From Elysia crispata (Eukaryota; Mollusca; Gastropoda; Plakobranchidae), in NCBI GenBank assembly GCA_033675545.1, contig JAWDGP010006665.1, positions 234,501 to 298,500 on the forward strand: DNA of 64,000 nucleotides. Reading direction: 5' to 3'. A model generated the notes under the pieces. The model ran no database searches, had not been told where the DNA came from, and saw nothing but the letters and a program-made list of their open reading frames with translations. Of the stretch, positions 1 through 15,200 are shown piece by piece; positions within the stretch are counted from its first letter, which is position 1; every line of letters starts with the position of its first letter. Position numbers and translations under genes: made by a program.

Positions 1-3000
1 CTGCCGCGCCCGTGAAGCAGCTTGTAACCCGATCGGGTCATGATCCCTGCAGAACGGGGATACCCCTTTCCTCGCAACTTTAGATTTTAGATCTAATTTT
101 CATACCAAAACTATGGAGAATTTAAGCTTATGCATGAAACGAAGAACTACAAAAATCATATAATTTGTTACATCTATATTTCAGCGATACGAGGATATAT
201 TTTTTCCCTTCTTTTCATTTAATTGATGGAGTTATTGAGCGTTTTAATAAGTACACGAATCTGGAATAATCATAAGGTGGTGACGTTTTTTACGGGACAT
301 TTATGAAAAATTGAAACAATTTTTGGGGATGAAATTTTTACAGCATTTTATATATATGTTGAACTTATCATCCACCAAAGGGCATTAGTGAAGAGTTCTG
401 CGTTTCCAAGTTATGCGGGTTTGAGTTATGATAGTCCACTTCTTACAGTGCTGGTACGGCGTTTTGATATAAAATAATAAATCTAAACAAAGATAGAACA
501 TCGTAGTTCAAGCTGTAGAGCGTCAATATATATAGAGGGAGGCCTGGTGTTAGCTTTTAACTAAATTAAAAACATGCACCAAGACGAAAATGAAACTTAT
601 GTAGGGTTGCGCATTGTCTTCCTTTACAGGTAAGTCTTACGTTTACTTTGCCTTACGTTCTTCAATCGGCAGGGCGTGTGCCAAGAGCTCTCTCTCTCTC
701 TCTCTGTCTGTTTGTAATATTTTCAAGCTTTTATTATAATTTCTTCAAACCTCTGACGCCTAAGTGCTTTCAGTTTATTCACGTCAGAATATTAAAAGCA
801 TATTGTAAAAATCTTTTTTTTTTTTTTTTTGCTAGTGGAAATGATTGTGAACACCAAAAGTTAGTAACGGGCCGTTGATAAAGTCCGCGCAGAGAAACTT
901 TTGATTGTTTCCTCTATCTGCTACTTAACGATCTATCACAACAAGATCTGCAAACTTCATGGAGCTTTTGATTGCGTTCAGATTCTAAGTGCTCCTCCAT
1001 ATTTAACAGTGTTGGTTTGAAGCTTCTAAGGTAGATCTATAGTGCAGAGTGTCATTTACGGGTAGTTCGTGCAGACTCGAGCGTGTGGAATTATTTTAAA
1101 AAATCATATAAAATCACTGAAAAACTCTTCGCACTTGAAACTTTCACAAGTTCTTTACATAAATCTTTTAAATATCGGGAAACAATTTTAAGCGATAAAA
1201 TTGTTTCACTTTTGAAGTATTCCTATTAACTGAGGTGTTATGAAAATCAAGACTTTTTTCTGTTCTTTTACTAGAAGTATATGAAGATTCACCTGCACCA
1301 TCTAAACACTTTATAATTGAGAGATAAAAAATATAGCGTTGTATTCAGGACAATTTCAGCTTTAAAATGATTATTTGTTTGATATACTTAATGTTAATGA
1401 GGCCAGATTTATTACGATACAAAAACAAATAAAAAATCCTAAAATTAGATTTAACAGCAGCGCACCGTCACGCACGGGCACACGCGGTTGTAGCCTGTCT
1501 GACAGGTGATTGATCACCGATCCGCCCACTAACTGCGGGCGTCTGAGGTAGGGCCTGAAAGCAAACTAAGTTGCCGCTTTTTGGTCTGTTTTAACAGCCG
1601 TGTACTGTTCATTTAATCTAGAATCTAGCTCTGGGTCATAGCTTTTAAAACACGAGACTAGCTCTAGTTCAAGCTACATTAAACTAACACTGGTAAGACT
1701 GTCAAGAATGAATTTGGAGATTGAATATGCTGATAGTCATAAAGATTCTAGAACTAGATCTAGATTAGTATAGGCCTATGTTACTTTCACATTCGAGACA
1801 TCATCGATAATAGGTTCACGAAAAACAAAATAAAAGCATTTTATAATCCACCTAAAGGTAGCGAGTAATAAGCTGATGGCGATTTTCATTAACGTTGATT
1901 CACTGCACATTTTTAAATTTTTACCTCTCTACACTTAAAGTCTTCCTCTTAGTTGCTACATAAATTTTTGGATCAGGTTCTTCTGAGAATTAACGGATAA
2001 CGTAAGACTTACACCTGTATTTTGATATATATATTCAAGCTTCAAGAGTGATGTCCCCTAGATTTAAAGAAGAAATGTGCCCGGTGTCAAGGCACGGATT
2101 CTTTTTAGAGTTGTATCGCAAGAAAAAATGTGTATTTAATCCTGCCACATCTGTACCCTCTGAAAGACAACAGTTGACATAGTTTTATTCCAAAACAAAC
2201 TACCAAATACTTATAAAATTGATAAGATTCATTTGACAAAAAGATATTAGATCTATATGAAGAGGAATAGAGACACACAGAGTGATTGTTTCATATTGAT
2301 TTATGACATTACCAAGACTTGGGTCCAACGAACAGCATTAGAAAAGAAAGACATTCTTACAACAAAAAACGAAAATGAAATTATGTTACTTTGGTCTTTA
2401 GGGCCAATATGATGACGTAGTCAGCAATCAGGGTCCAATTTCATCAAGAAACTGTTACCGGATGCCGAATACAACTCTTTTAATTTTAATGGTAGATGTG
2501 GGAGGAGAGCACTCTGATGTCTGAACATGAATTACTCTAACTGAGAAGTGTTGCAATGTAGAAAAGTTTTGTTGATATTATGACAAGTCATTGATTTTAA
2601 TGCGTTTTTAGAAAAATTAGTTTATGGTAAAAAAAAAATAATAAATAAATAAAAGCCAAGAAGCTGGAAATTAAGAAAAAGGTAATATATAAAATTTTTA
2701 AGTTTATGACTTGCCGAAATATTTTCAGTGACTTATTGAATGAAGAAAATTAAAATTATGACCAAAATACCTGAAAGAAAATTATATAATTAGAGAGAGA
2801 GAGAGAGATTCATATATATCTTCCACCATGTGGATTTTATCTTAGGTGACCAGACCAACCAAGCAAACTCTCACCTTTAAAAATTTCTGTCATCAATTGT
2901 TATTCCCACCTTGTTCCCCATGTGAGTGTAGAACTAACAATGAGACAAATTTATGCAATAACAAGCAACAACTTAATAAGTTAGTATGTTTTGTTGTTTT

Positions 3001-3179
3001 TTTTTTTTTTGTTTGCAGCTACCAACGAATCCCTAAAAGTAATTTATTATTTTATGTGCATTTTTTCGACTTAATATTTTAATGAAATCATTTCAACATA
3101 GAATTAGCATTACTTCTGAAGGTCTTAATTATAATTATTACTTATTATTCTGCATTTCTTTTCTCAATTTCATTCCCAG
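1..3179. other. Upstream region of DHX29, no coding gene seen
   Basis: I see no credible coding exon here. The stretch is AT-rich with a short CT run (near 690) and an A/T run (near 815). Two points bear on the DHX29 5' end. Positions 629/630 form a textbook splice donor (ACAG then GTAAGT). Positions about 1455-1570 are locally CpG-rich, with candidate donors after 1505 and 1547. Either could mark a non-coding first exon or promoter of DHX29, because the ATG exon at 3208 is preceded by a good acceptor (pyrimidine-rich tract ending in CAG at 3177-3179). This is inference; no TATA box or transcript evidence is visible. Confidence 0.4.
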
Positions 3180-3207
3180 ATCTTTCTCTCAAAACGGGAC
3201 AAAAAAT

Positions 3208-6200
3208 ATGGGAAAGCGGAAGGTCCCAAAGAACCAACCACCTGCCTCAGGAGCCAATGAGGCTGGAATAAGTGGTGGAAAAACAGAAGACAGTAAAGGT
3301 ATTTTTTGTAAATTACAGGCCTAAATAGTTACTACATCATTGTTTTATAAATACAATTTTCAGCAGCTATGAGCCTGTCAAGATGTTATTATAAAAATAT
3401 GACATAATTAAAGGTTAATAATATCCAAGAATTGCAATGAGATCAGTGGACTTTTATAAAAGCTTAAAAACTCAATTGCCTCAGTAAGATTTGACGATAT
3501 ATATAAATTCTACCTGTACTTTCTGAGCTTTCCTCAAGATTGTGATTGGAAAAAAATTGTGCTTCATTTTTTTTCCGCAAATACATATTCTTTTTATTTA
3601 TTTGTTGAATTTTACTGTATCAGTGTATGCCCAATAAAAAGACTTTTGATATTCTGGTTAGTTTGATTAAAATAGAGTTTTACATGTCAGAGATTTTTTA
3701 GTTTCACTACACATGTACACACAATCTAGACATCTATGCTCAGAGGCCAAATTGATTTTGAAATAGCTTTGTGTTATAGCAGAAGGGCCGGTCATATAGG
3801 CAGTCACAATTTGTTTAGATTAAAAAAAAACCAAAAAACCAACAAGGCTAGGCGATTCTCTTTTTTTGTTAACTGGACTTTTAAAATAGAATATTTTAAA
3901 TTCTGAGACAATTTGTTTTCAGTTTATTTAAAACAAATTCTTAAGTGCAAATTACGAGGGCAGGCTGATAATTAAGTTCCGTTTAATCATAACTTTTTAA
4001 TTTTTCACAGCATATACACAAACAATACGTCAAACGAAAGCTTAATATCTCAGCTACATACTTAGCACTCTATTTTTCGATGTAGTCACCGTCGCGATCA
4101 ACACACCGCCTCCAACGTTTCACTAGTTGGCTCACGCCGTCAGCGAAGAATTCAGACGGCTGTCCACGGCACCATCTGCGAACATCTGCGATAACTTCCT
4201 CATCATTGTCATAGTGATGGCCCTTCAGGTACTTCTTGAGTTGGGGAAACAAATAATAGTCAGAGGGGGCAAGATCGGGGCTGTATGCAGGGTGAGGTAG
4301 GGTCGTAAGTTCCAGCTGCCTTAAGGCGTCCTGAGTTTGGCGACTGGTGTGCGGGCGCGCATTGTCGTGTTTCAGGATTGAGTCCTTATCACGCCGAATA
4401 CGTCTGAGTCGGAGTTTGAGAGCTCGGAGTGTTGAAATTTATCGCTCAGAGTTCACAGTTTGCCCTTGCTCCAGAAATTCCATGTGGACCACTCCCTCCA
4501 TGTCCCAAAAAACGGTGAACAAGACCTTTCTTGCAGAGGCAACAACCTTGAACTTCCTTGGACTTGGAGAAGTTTTGTGCCTATACTCCATCGATTGGGC
4601 TTTACATTCTGGATCGTAGTGGTGGACCCAGGATTCGTCTCCAGTCACAATGCGTTGCAGAAATGCTTCTCCTTCTGCATTGTAACGCTCTAAGAGTTGA
4701 GTGCACATGTCCTTTCTCTGCGCTTTCAGCTCTACAGTGAGCTGTCTTGGGACCCAACGGGCAGAGACTTTTCGGTAACCCAGTACAGTTGTGGCGATAT
4801 GGTGCACTCGTTCTTTCGAAATGCCTACTTCATCTGCAATTTCCTTTTGTTTGACCCTTCGATTAGCTCTAATCATGCAGTCAACTTTCTCTCTATGAGC
4901 CGTGTCCGATGCGGAAAGGGGCCTACCCGAACGCTTTCGAATTGTCTCTCTGGGGTCTTCCCCTTTAAAAATTCTCACCCATTTGCGAACTGCACAGTCT
5001 GAAATGCACATTTCACCATAAACTGTCTTCATTCTTGCATGAATGTTTGCAGCAGAACATCCCTCAGCTGCCAAAAACTCGATAACAGAGCGCTGTTTGA
5101 TGAGAAGGTCATTGGAAGTCGCCATTGTCTCATAAACATGGCTACCACATCATGTGTTGCGCGTCACTGCATTATGAGCACGAATGACGTCACACAAACT
5201 TGTTGTTATAGTTAAGTCTAGAAAAATGGTTCGGGAGTATATGTATGAAATTTTAGGTCGATGTGACGAAAATTAACCTAGTTATTAGCAAACGGAACTT
5301 AATTATCAGCCTGCCCTCGTATTATTATTTGAAAAAAGTTTCTCGGATATCAGTCTTTACTTAATAATTTAATTGTTAGTATGACTTTATTTTGTATTAA
5401 AGCCTTTTGATCAACATACCAGCAGACATAATGAATATAATGATTTTATTTCATAAACAAAGTTTAATAAGATACCTTGAAGTATTATTTTGCTTTTTCC
5501 AGGAAAGAAAACATACAGCATTCAACATAGTAAACATGCTGATCAGGATGGGATTGATACAAGTGACCTGCCTAAAGTAAACTCTCACACTTATTTCTCT
5601 GTAGGCCATAAGTGGTGCTGCAACCCACATCTGACAAAAAGTTAAAGTGACAAAGAAATGTTTTAGAAATTTGCAATAACTTTTTATTAATGATTTTTGG
5701 CATTTATTGTTGTAGTTCAAATTACATCATACTTTTACTTTTTACAACATTCTCATCGATAGTCTTACTTAGGTAGGTATGCACTGAATACATGATCATT
5801 TTGTCTAAATTTATGCTTCTTCATTTCTATACAATCTTGAAATATATTTTACCATCACAGCTCTCAGTGACCAATTTTCTTGTGTCAGTATAAGAATGAT
5901 TCTTCCAGATCTCATATACTTGATTTGGTTTTTTGGTTTTTGTTTTTTTGTTGTTTTTTGGGGGTGGGGGGAGTGGGTTGATATTTTTGTGTCAGGTTTT
6001 TATTAATTTAAATTAACAGATAGCTCACTCTGCATTTCTGATATTTTTTTATCAGGTTGAGCTTCCACAAAAGTTAGAAACAGCTTTGATGGATCTTATA
6101 GCAATTGAGCAGAAGATGAGAGGATCTGTTGCAGAGGTGTCAAAACGAATAACAGCAAAAAAACTCACAGTAAGTGTGTATGTCAGAGTCATGTCTTGAT

Positions 6201-9200
6201 ACTAGGTTAAAGGAAATAAAGAAGTATAGAAGATAGCAACTATCATATTTTTACATGAAAAGATGTTTCTGAATGTTTTTATATGGTAGATAATTCAAAG
6301 ATTCAATCCTGTTTGTCACAAAGCAAATAAAGTTTATTTAACTCTGCCGACACCCATGATTTCTTGCTTTTGCCATTTTATTTTGTTGATTTATATAAAT
6401 TTGAGCTATGTTTTTTTTCATTATTTAACCAACAGTCCTCAGACATCTTTTGTCCTGAAGCTTCTCTGAGATATAATTTTAATAAACAAAGTATCGTGGA
6501 GTCAGAGATAGCAGAGTAATGAAGATCTAATCACCCATTTTGCTTTGTAGAAGTTGGCTGTCCACTTTCTCATGAAGCTCACGATTTGGTTGATTCTCAA
6601 GAATAATTTATTTTGTTACTGGGCACTTCTACAGGATGTTTACAACAATCTATCAGCTGCAGGATTCACTAGGTCACAGGTGGAGTCTGCCATGTCAAAC
6701 ACCATCATGTGTGGTGGAGATCTCATAGATGCTTTGGACTGGCTCTGCTTAAACATTCAAAATGGTAACTGCTAAGATATCTTTACTCTCTATGTATAGA
6801 AGTATGGATTTTGAATGTGTAGTTATTCTATGCTGGATGTCTGTGATAGTACAAGTCTGCCTGCCCCATTGAATCCAACAAGTTAGTGGTCCTGCAACAA
6901 GTCAAAATGAGTCACATGTGGCTCATATCGTGTTCACAGCAACACATATGTCTTAGCTTTTTTGTGCTAATAGCTGCATGAAACTATCGCAATTATCAGG
7001 GGAAATACCCAGAGCTGCAAACCTCACAATTTTTTTGTGAAAATAAGCTAAATCTCAGGCTCTGCTGAAAATTCAGTGAATCTAACGAATTTCTGTTATT
7101 TTCTACTTGTACATTAAGTGTATTATAATATATTCTGTGACAAGTTTCAACAAAGCAGTTCATGGAGAAAGGAACCTTCTAAAATTGATGTGATGATATC
7201 TTTATTATTACTAATGGAAATCAATAACAGGTTCAGGTATGTAATCTCTTGATATTAAACTTAACAAACAAAAATTGTCACCATAAAATATCTCGCTTGG
7301 CTTCATTAGCATGTGGCGCATCATCTTGCTAAAAAATTGAAATCTCACCCAAAAAATTTTCAAATCTCATCCCAAAATAATTTTGGGGGTTGGCAGCTTT
7401 GAATACCAATTTTTGGCTCGTTTGAAATAGTTAAAAAGTAGAAGAAATTATCTTTTTAAAAATGCTTTTTTTTATTTTTTCTAATTCAAATTTCTGGCAT
7501 CTGATGCATTAGGATTTGTTTGGAGATATGTTTTAAATCTAACCTTTATAACAAAGTTGTGATAGAACTATTTATTTGTATTCTATAGATCTTTTAAACA
7601 GTTTTTGCCACACTTCTATCCTTGGAACTTTACATCATATTTGTATTTTTTTTTGCTTAAAAGCAGAGCAAATTTTGCTTAACCAATTGACCGCTACTCA
7701 ATTTTCCTTGCCCCATGCTAAGGAAATTTTTGTGAGTCTATGGATATGCCCGTCATGTAAAAATTTGCTACAACTCTAGATCTAGAAATAATAGCGATAG
7801 ATACCAAAAACTATTTGTCAAAGGCAAAGCCATGGCTTGCTAGTCAATATCTGACACTCTTCCATACAACATGGGCTAGATCTAGATTCTGTACAAGCCA
7901 AACACACAGGAATGACTTTATGTGTGTATGTGTGTGTGTGGTTCACATGTGTTAAATGTTCTTTGTTAGGCTTCGATGATACCATGAGCTATTAAAAGTT
8001 TCAGGAAAACTTGAGCTTTCCAGTGATCTATTTTTATCCTTTGAAAACCGAAACTGATTTTCAATGCGGTGAAACAAAACTTGCTATATGTACATCATAT
8101 GTATACATTGCATGGGACACCCTTCAGACAGGCACATAGGATTTATGTACACATGGTTAAAATACATTTTTTCATCTGTCTCTGCAGACCAGCTTCCATC
8201 TGGCTTTTCAGAAACTCTTCTCAAAGAGGAAGAGAAATTGAGACCAAAATTTGACCGATCTCTCCAGGTGGAAAGTACCCAACTCACAATGAAAAGTAGT
8301 CAAAAATCAGGACCAGGGCCATCAGACAATGAAAGAAAACAGGTAAAAATTTATGTCTTTAGGGAAAAGGCATGATAGTTTATGATTTGTCAAACAGTTT
8401 CCTACCTTATCTTTTTTTGGTAATTGAACTTATTAAACTCACTTCATAAGACCATTTCTATCATGTATGAAATCTGAGAAGCCTTTTTTACTAAATGAAT
8501 AAAATATGTTATACATTGTGTACAATTTTTTTTATTTAGCCATCTTCATTTTTGGTTTTATAAATTTTAATTTTGAAGACTTCAACGGCAGCAGCAAAGA
8601 GTGAGAAACCTGAGATGAAGAACTGGATTTTACAATATGCACAGCAAAGCTCCAGTGATGATGATGATGATATCGGAGATACCGGTGGACCCGGTGCTGA
8701 CACCACTTTTGATCCAGTAGGCTTTATAATAATGTCTTTTGATAAGAAAACAGAGTTCAACCCAATGTTAAAATTTTCAGAGAACTTCTCAAAGAACAAC
8801 TGAGTAGCCATTGCTTTCTTTTTCCTTTCTGTATTTACTGTTGGAGCGGTCTTATTCTGAGAATTTGATTGATCTAGATCTACTACATATCAATAGGAGT
8901 AGATCTGATGTTTCTTGTCTTAAATGAACTCAGTTTATATTGCAAGTAATAAAGCAACAATGACTTATCTTATCATAATCTAAATCTATTCTCTTGAAAT
9001 GCAGGTTTTGACTGTAATTTATAAAAAGTTTGGCAATTGAAACATTTAAAATTTTTTATTACATAGTTTTAAAATAGTCTGGAAACCAATCCTCTAGAGC
9101 TGGTTTGGGAAATTTGAAAATCTTTGGAGTTGTATAAATCCATCCTCTTACATTTTTGAGGGAAGCAAAAAATTTAGTGACTTCTCTCATAATGTTGATG

Positions 9201-12200
9201 TGTTCATACAAGTTTCAACTCTTTCAAAGTAAGGAAAGCACATTGTTCTCAAAATCAGCATCTTTAGATGTGATATTACAATACATGACTCTTTTAGAAT
9301 GGGTGTCAGCAATATCTTTTTTTTTCTGGCAAATTAAGAAATGCTTAATAACTTAGAACCAAGTGAGAGTCATGGTCTTAAATTGGTTCTAGTGGCTGAG
9401 GCAATTGTATAGACTTGATCATTATAATATGAATTTTGAAGATAACTGTCCTGAACCTGCTAAATATTATATTTTATTTAGACCTTCAGGGGTAGAACTT
9501 GTCTGGATCTGTTGTAATAGTTCCTTATATCCTACTTGTATGTGGCATTGACAAAGTAAGGGTATTTGAGAATATTTAGATAAATTTTGATGCATTTTAT
9601 ATTCATTTCTTCCCTCTGATTAATATAAAAACCTCATGAATGTAGAATTCTTCCTCAAAAGGAAGCCTAACATTGGCAGTATTGTGCCTGTTGTTGTTGA
9701 TGTTGCTAGTGACTGATGAGTTTAACCGAATGTCACAGGATAGCAGGTTTTAGGGTGCTGAAGTTAATTCAAACAGGAATAATCTGTGTTGTCCAAATCA
9801 GGGCAGGAGGGAAAAGAGTTGTCTAATGTTTTTGTTTCTTGTATTCTTAGCCATTTGAACAGAAGGGGACTAAGGAATCCTTTAAGTTGTCACAGTTGAT
9901 CAACACCTAATGTTCAATGTTCAATCATAGATGTTGTCTTCTCAGGCAATATGATAGTCTTTTCTCCAAACCTTGTTCTTGTGATTTTATGTAAGGTAAA
10001 TATTTAGTCCAAAATTATTCTAGAAAGTACTACAATGACATGATCATAGGGAGTTTTTGTGAAGTTTTAAATAATTAAAGTAATTCCTTTTGAATAAGTT
10101 TTCCATGTTCTTAAGATTTCAGTGTTGACCTACAGTTGTATGCCAAATTATCTATGTCAGAAGTCTTTGCCTCATTACTTCAGCTGGGATGTGCTTGATT
10201 AGCAGCAAGTCATTGTTTGAGAAATTCATGTATAGGGATAAAAAAAGAAAATTACTTCAGTAAACCCTATGGAGTAAACAAAAACTGGGGCATGATTTTG
10301 GATGTAAAAAAATGTGTCTTTATTGATCGTGGCTTTCCAGACTGCTCGTTACATTGAGCTCCACAGTCAGCTACAAGACTTGAAGGACAGGGCTGCCATA
10401 GCAAAGAGCAACGGGGCCACAGAGGAGCATAGGAAACTCTCAAAGCAACTCAGGGAGTTACATCTTGGTGAGCATCCCAGCTTCTTTTTTGTTGTTCTGG
10501 GTCCTTTAACTCCTTTATTTAGATTTAATTCCTAAAAGTGTCAAGAGGAATCTGATTTAGTACTTTGCATCATTTTGGTAGAATTAGAAGTTGCCGCTGC
10601 TATTATAAATAATTTTTTTTCGTCCATCTTTTTAGTTGATTATACTTATCATCATTGTATCTTACTTTGTGGAGTTGGGCACACTCATCTCTTAGATCAG
10701 GTCTGGAATTTTTAATTCTGGCTCGCCAAAGTACAATGTTAATTCCGTAGAAAAAATTCTGTATACACATTTTCTCACTTAACTCAGGGATAAAACAAGT
10801 GCCCAGCTCCAGATGTTGAAAGGTCTTGTCCATATGCTATATTGGATCTCAGTTTCTGATATCTGGCATCAGCAAATATGCATGAAGTGAATATAATCTC
10901 ATAAATTCAAGTTTGTTAAAAATAGTTATAAGTAATGACCTTTTACTTGTTTTTGTTATGTTCTTCTTCTTTCTTCAAAGAGATGAACTCCATTGAAAAG
11001 CATCCAGATTTTGACAAGTCAATCAAGTCTGACTTAAAGGCTGCAACATCTACTAAGGCAAAAGTGAAGAAAGATGCCAGTGGAGGTGATAATGGCGCTG
11101 GAGCGACATGTGGTGCAGATGCTGTGGATGATGGAGAAGATAGTTTTGGTCTAGGTCTGTTTGCAGCAGCTGAGAAGGAGGGATCAAGCAAACCCAAAGT
11201 TTGTATGTTTAAAAATTTTTTTCTTGCTTTTAGTTGTTTTGTAGTAACCTGTGGTATACCCAGTGTAGAAATTTTTAAACCAAAAGTTTTATCAGGTTTT
11301 TTTTTTTTAATTAGCATTTTGTTCTATGTATTTCAAATTTTCTAGGTGCTCATTTCATAAGTTGAGAAGATTAATTTATAGCTCCAGTTATTAATCTTTT
11401 TTCTTGTACCTCTTCTGCTTTCTGTTTTAGTTTTGACACTATTGGGATTGCTTTATTGTAAGACAGTGCATTTCCCTGAGATTCAGGGAAAATGATTCAC
11501 ATAATGCATCTCTTACATACAACAGTTCTAGTAGTTGTTAAAATAACTTATCCATCTCTCCAAAGCTGTATAAATGAGGCACTCTTTGCATTCCCAGCCT
11601 GTATCGAAAGCTTCGGTTAACATTTTATTGGACTCTACTTTCAGCATTAATTGAGATGAAATGTAATTCACTTTTCCTGACAGCACAACCCTTTTGAGAA
11701 GATTTTAATTTATAAAAACTCTTAGGAGCTCAAAGCTTCAAGCTACTCATATGATTTTATAGTACCTCTATAGTTTACCAGACAAAATCTCTGATAGATA
11801 GAAGCATCTAAAATCAAAAGAAAATGTTTTCCTCAACCCAAATCATTGCTTCAAGATGTTGTCAAACAATTTCTTTTTTATCTCACCCTTGCATTTGTAA
11901 ACTCATTCACAAGCATCTTCAATTAAATCATTTGACTTGCAATGTCTAAAAATTTGCCCTTAAACTCTCAACTCTTAAAAGTCTAAGATTTATGTTAAGT
12001 TTAATCTTATTATGTGACTTCACTTGATCAGTGGTGGAAAGGCCCATAGAGGAAGTGCGTAACTTTGAGTACACACGCTCACAATGGACGGGGAAGTCTC
12101 CCAAACAGTTCCTCATTGACTGGGTGCGGAAGCATCTTAAAGGGAGCCCTCCACCAAAGTTTAAAAAAATTCAAGTGAAAGTGGATCGTTTCAAAAGCAC

Positions 12201-15200
12201 GTGAGTACTTTTATTTCTACCGAGAAAGCATTCATGTTTATGAAAGTCATGATTTTGCTAAAGAATTTTAGCTTGATAATTGGTTATTCTATCCCACTTT
12301 TGAAAGAACCTTTCTATCTGTTTCTGTCTATCTGGATTTATCTGTTTGTTTCTTTCTTTTTCTAAGTCTGTCTGTTGCATTCACTGAATAACTTCTCTTG
12401 GTCATCACACCTGCTTTTCTTTACTTTTTTACTTTTCCAAATCAATATAGTACTCTAGCCTCTGTAAAGACTCCACATTTTTCTTTCTATGTTTTCTTAT
12501 ACTTCAGGTGTATTGTAGAGAAGTCTAAAGAGGACATTCTCTCTGTGACTCCAGACATACTGTGTGAAAATGTAAAAGATTCGGAACATCTTTCTTGCAC
12601 TCTTGCTTTGTATCATTTATGTCGAGGTCAGGTAGGCCCCAGCTGCATATATTTTTGGTCTACTTCTTGCTTTTGTATGCTTCCTCTTGCCATCGTTTAT
12701 GTGCTCAAAAACAGAGTTAGATAGATACATTTCTAAAATAGAAATACATGTGGAATTTGAATTTAACATATTAAAATGAGAAAACAAACTTACTCTCTTT
12801 ATGTAGGCTGTAACCAAGACAAAAAAATGTGGTAGATCCAGAAAGAAAAACAAAAGAAAATATCATTTTTTTGGCATCACCAGACTGAATCAGTCACAAG
12901 TGGAAATTTTCACAAATTGAGACTTCATTACCTTGAAGTTAATTTTCTGTTCTTATGCATTTCTATGGCTAGAACTATTTCATTTTAAATATTTTTAAAG
13001 AGGACCATGAAATAACGAATCAAAATCTTTATTTTAAAAAAATGACCAGCAAATAACAGTTACTTACTTTTAAAAGGCTCTAGATCAAAACTGTATTGAG
13101 TGGCTTGTGCTGCGGATGCCTCATATATGTTTGAGCTTAAGATTTTGTTCTTTAGATCTAAAGTTTGCAGTACATCATTTTGTTCAGGCAATGATTTTTT
13201 TTTAATCAGAGTCTAAGAATAAGTCAAGGATTTTTAAATCATTTAGTGTCATAAGAGGTATGAATATTAAGAAAGTTGTTACAGTAGTTTTTATTCCATC
13301 TTTGATATCAGCCAGTTCACCAACTGCTGCCTCCGCCATACCGGAATGTATGGTTAGACTGGTCTGATGCAGAAAAAAAGAAGAAAGATGAAGCTAAAGA
13401 GAAAGTTGATAAGGTGAGCTTTGTTTTTTCAATTTTCTCATGAGACCATATCAACAGAAGCATTCTTGGGATGGCTACCATGTTTGTTCTGTAGAAAAGA
13501 TCTGTCATTTCTTCTACTGCTACTGCTGCTGCCATTCTTTAGATACCTCAGCCTCTGAAAATTACAGTATACATTTTTATCATAACTATTTGGTTGTTGT
13601 TTTTTTTTCAACTATTTTTTTTAAATATAGTCTTTTTAATAATGATCTTTTGTGCCTTTTCTCTTGCTTTTTTTTTATCAAAGAAAGGAAACTGACTTTA
13701 CAGTACTGCTTGTATCAATTGTTACATCAATCTGCACATAAACCCCAAAATATTTTTCTTTACAGCCTATAGCTTAACTTTTTTGTTGTTAAATTCTTTG
13801 TATGGAGACAAATTTACATGGTTTGAAAAATGCAGTTTTTGTGCTAATGTGTCTAAAATGACTACCAACAATCTTTATAAAGCGTGTGAATTTCTCAATA
13901 ATGTAATACATGCTGTCATTAAGAAAGATTGTCTCTTGAAACACTATATTCTGTATTTTTTTCATATTATTGTAATAAAATGTATAAAAATGTATGTTGT
14001 CTAAGACTTTTGAAATCAATCAGATTTTGCAAGAAAAAAATTAGTTATCTAAGCATATACAGTATAGTTTAACCCTAACTTCTACTTTTTAGTATACACA
14101 TTGTATGTATACATGTATGTAAAGAGCGACCTACACACCATCTCTATTAAGGCAAACATTGTATGCATGTAATGCAGGATTGAGATTAAGAGATGTCAAT
14201 GCAGCTGTGTACCATAAACATTCAAGAGACTTGTTCTATTTCACCCTTGCTCCAAAGTTGAAAATACCTATAGATGGTTCCATTGAAGCTTATCCAACAG
14301 ATGTAGTTCTAAATTGTTTATGTCCCCTATGCTTCTGTCAGAGTCATATTGGGATATAAATAGATGTATAGCTATAACTGATGCCTCAAAGCTCACTTTG
14401 TTTTTAATGTGTTTCTGGTAAATTAATGGCATCTTAAACCTATTGAGCAAAAAATTTATGCATACATTTTTTTTTCAGCCAAGAGATCAATTCATCTCAA
14501 GGTTGATAAAGAAGCTGAATATTGATGATAGTTCAAGTAAAGGAGGAGGAGAAAATCAAAACGTTAAAAAATCTTTGTCTGCTGTGAAAAAGAGTGAGGA
14601 AGATGATGACGATGAAGAAGATGACTGGGAAGCCTTAGCAGATAAGGTAACAGCGTAGTCAAATACATATATAGGACAAAAGTCCCTTTAATCATGTTTA
14701 TGCAGATGTGTCTATAAGTTTGAAGGAAATCCTCTCTGCACATATGTCCTCTCACCATCAAGCTGTGACTAAGTTTATATCAGCTTAAATTTTACTGATG
14801 CACCAAGTAGGTGTATTGTTGCTAATAGTTGGGCTCTTGTGGGTTGAGAGAGGTTTGTAAGGGCTTCGATGGATGTGAACATTTAGAAAGCGCTTTCAGC
14901 AATGAAATGGAGGAACCTGAATTGAAACAGCCAATTTCAAAACACTCTCACGATAAAAACATCATCAGAAATAGAGAAAAAGAATAAGTTTGAATTTTAA
15001 GCCTTTTTTGGTGGGGAGGGGGGGTGCAATTTTAGTCCGTTGTGAAGATGAAAATATTCTTGTTTAAAAAGAATTAACACTTGGTTTTTCTGATAAAGAA
15101 GAAAACTGGCAATACATTGACTTTGTTGTGAGTTTTGGAGTAACTGACAACTTAGCCATATTGGGTTGGGTTTTTTTTTAACCACAGGGGCAACTGGAAG

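Larger units (their letters stand above)
3955..5319 (-). mobile_element. mariner (DD34D) element in DHX29 intron 1
   Basis: A 1,365-bp Tc1/mariner element inserted in DHX29 intron 1, with its transposase on the minus strand. The termini are perfect 30-bp inverted repeats (3955-3984 and 5290-5319, outer end CGAGGGCAGGCTGATAATTA). They are flanked by the expected TA target duplication (3953-3954 and 5320-5321). The interior is filled by one transposase reading frame. Perfect TIRs suggest a fairly recent insertion. The copy cannot encode a full transposase because of an internal stop, but it could in principle be mobilised by a transposase supplied elsewhere. Confidence 0.95.
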
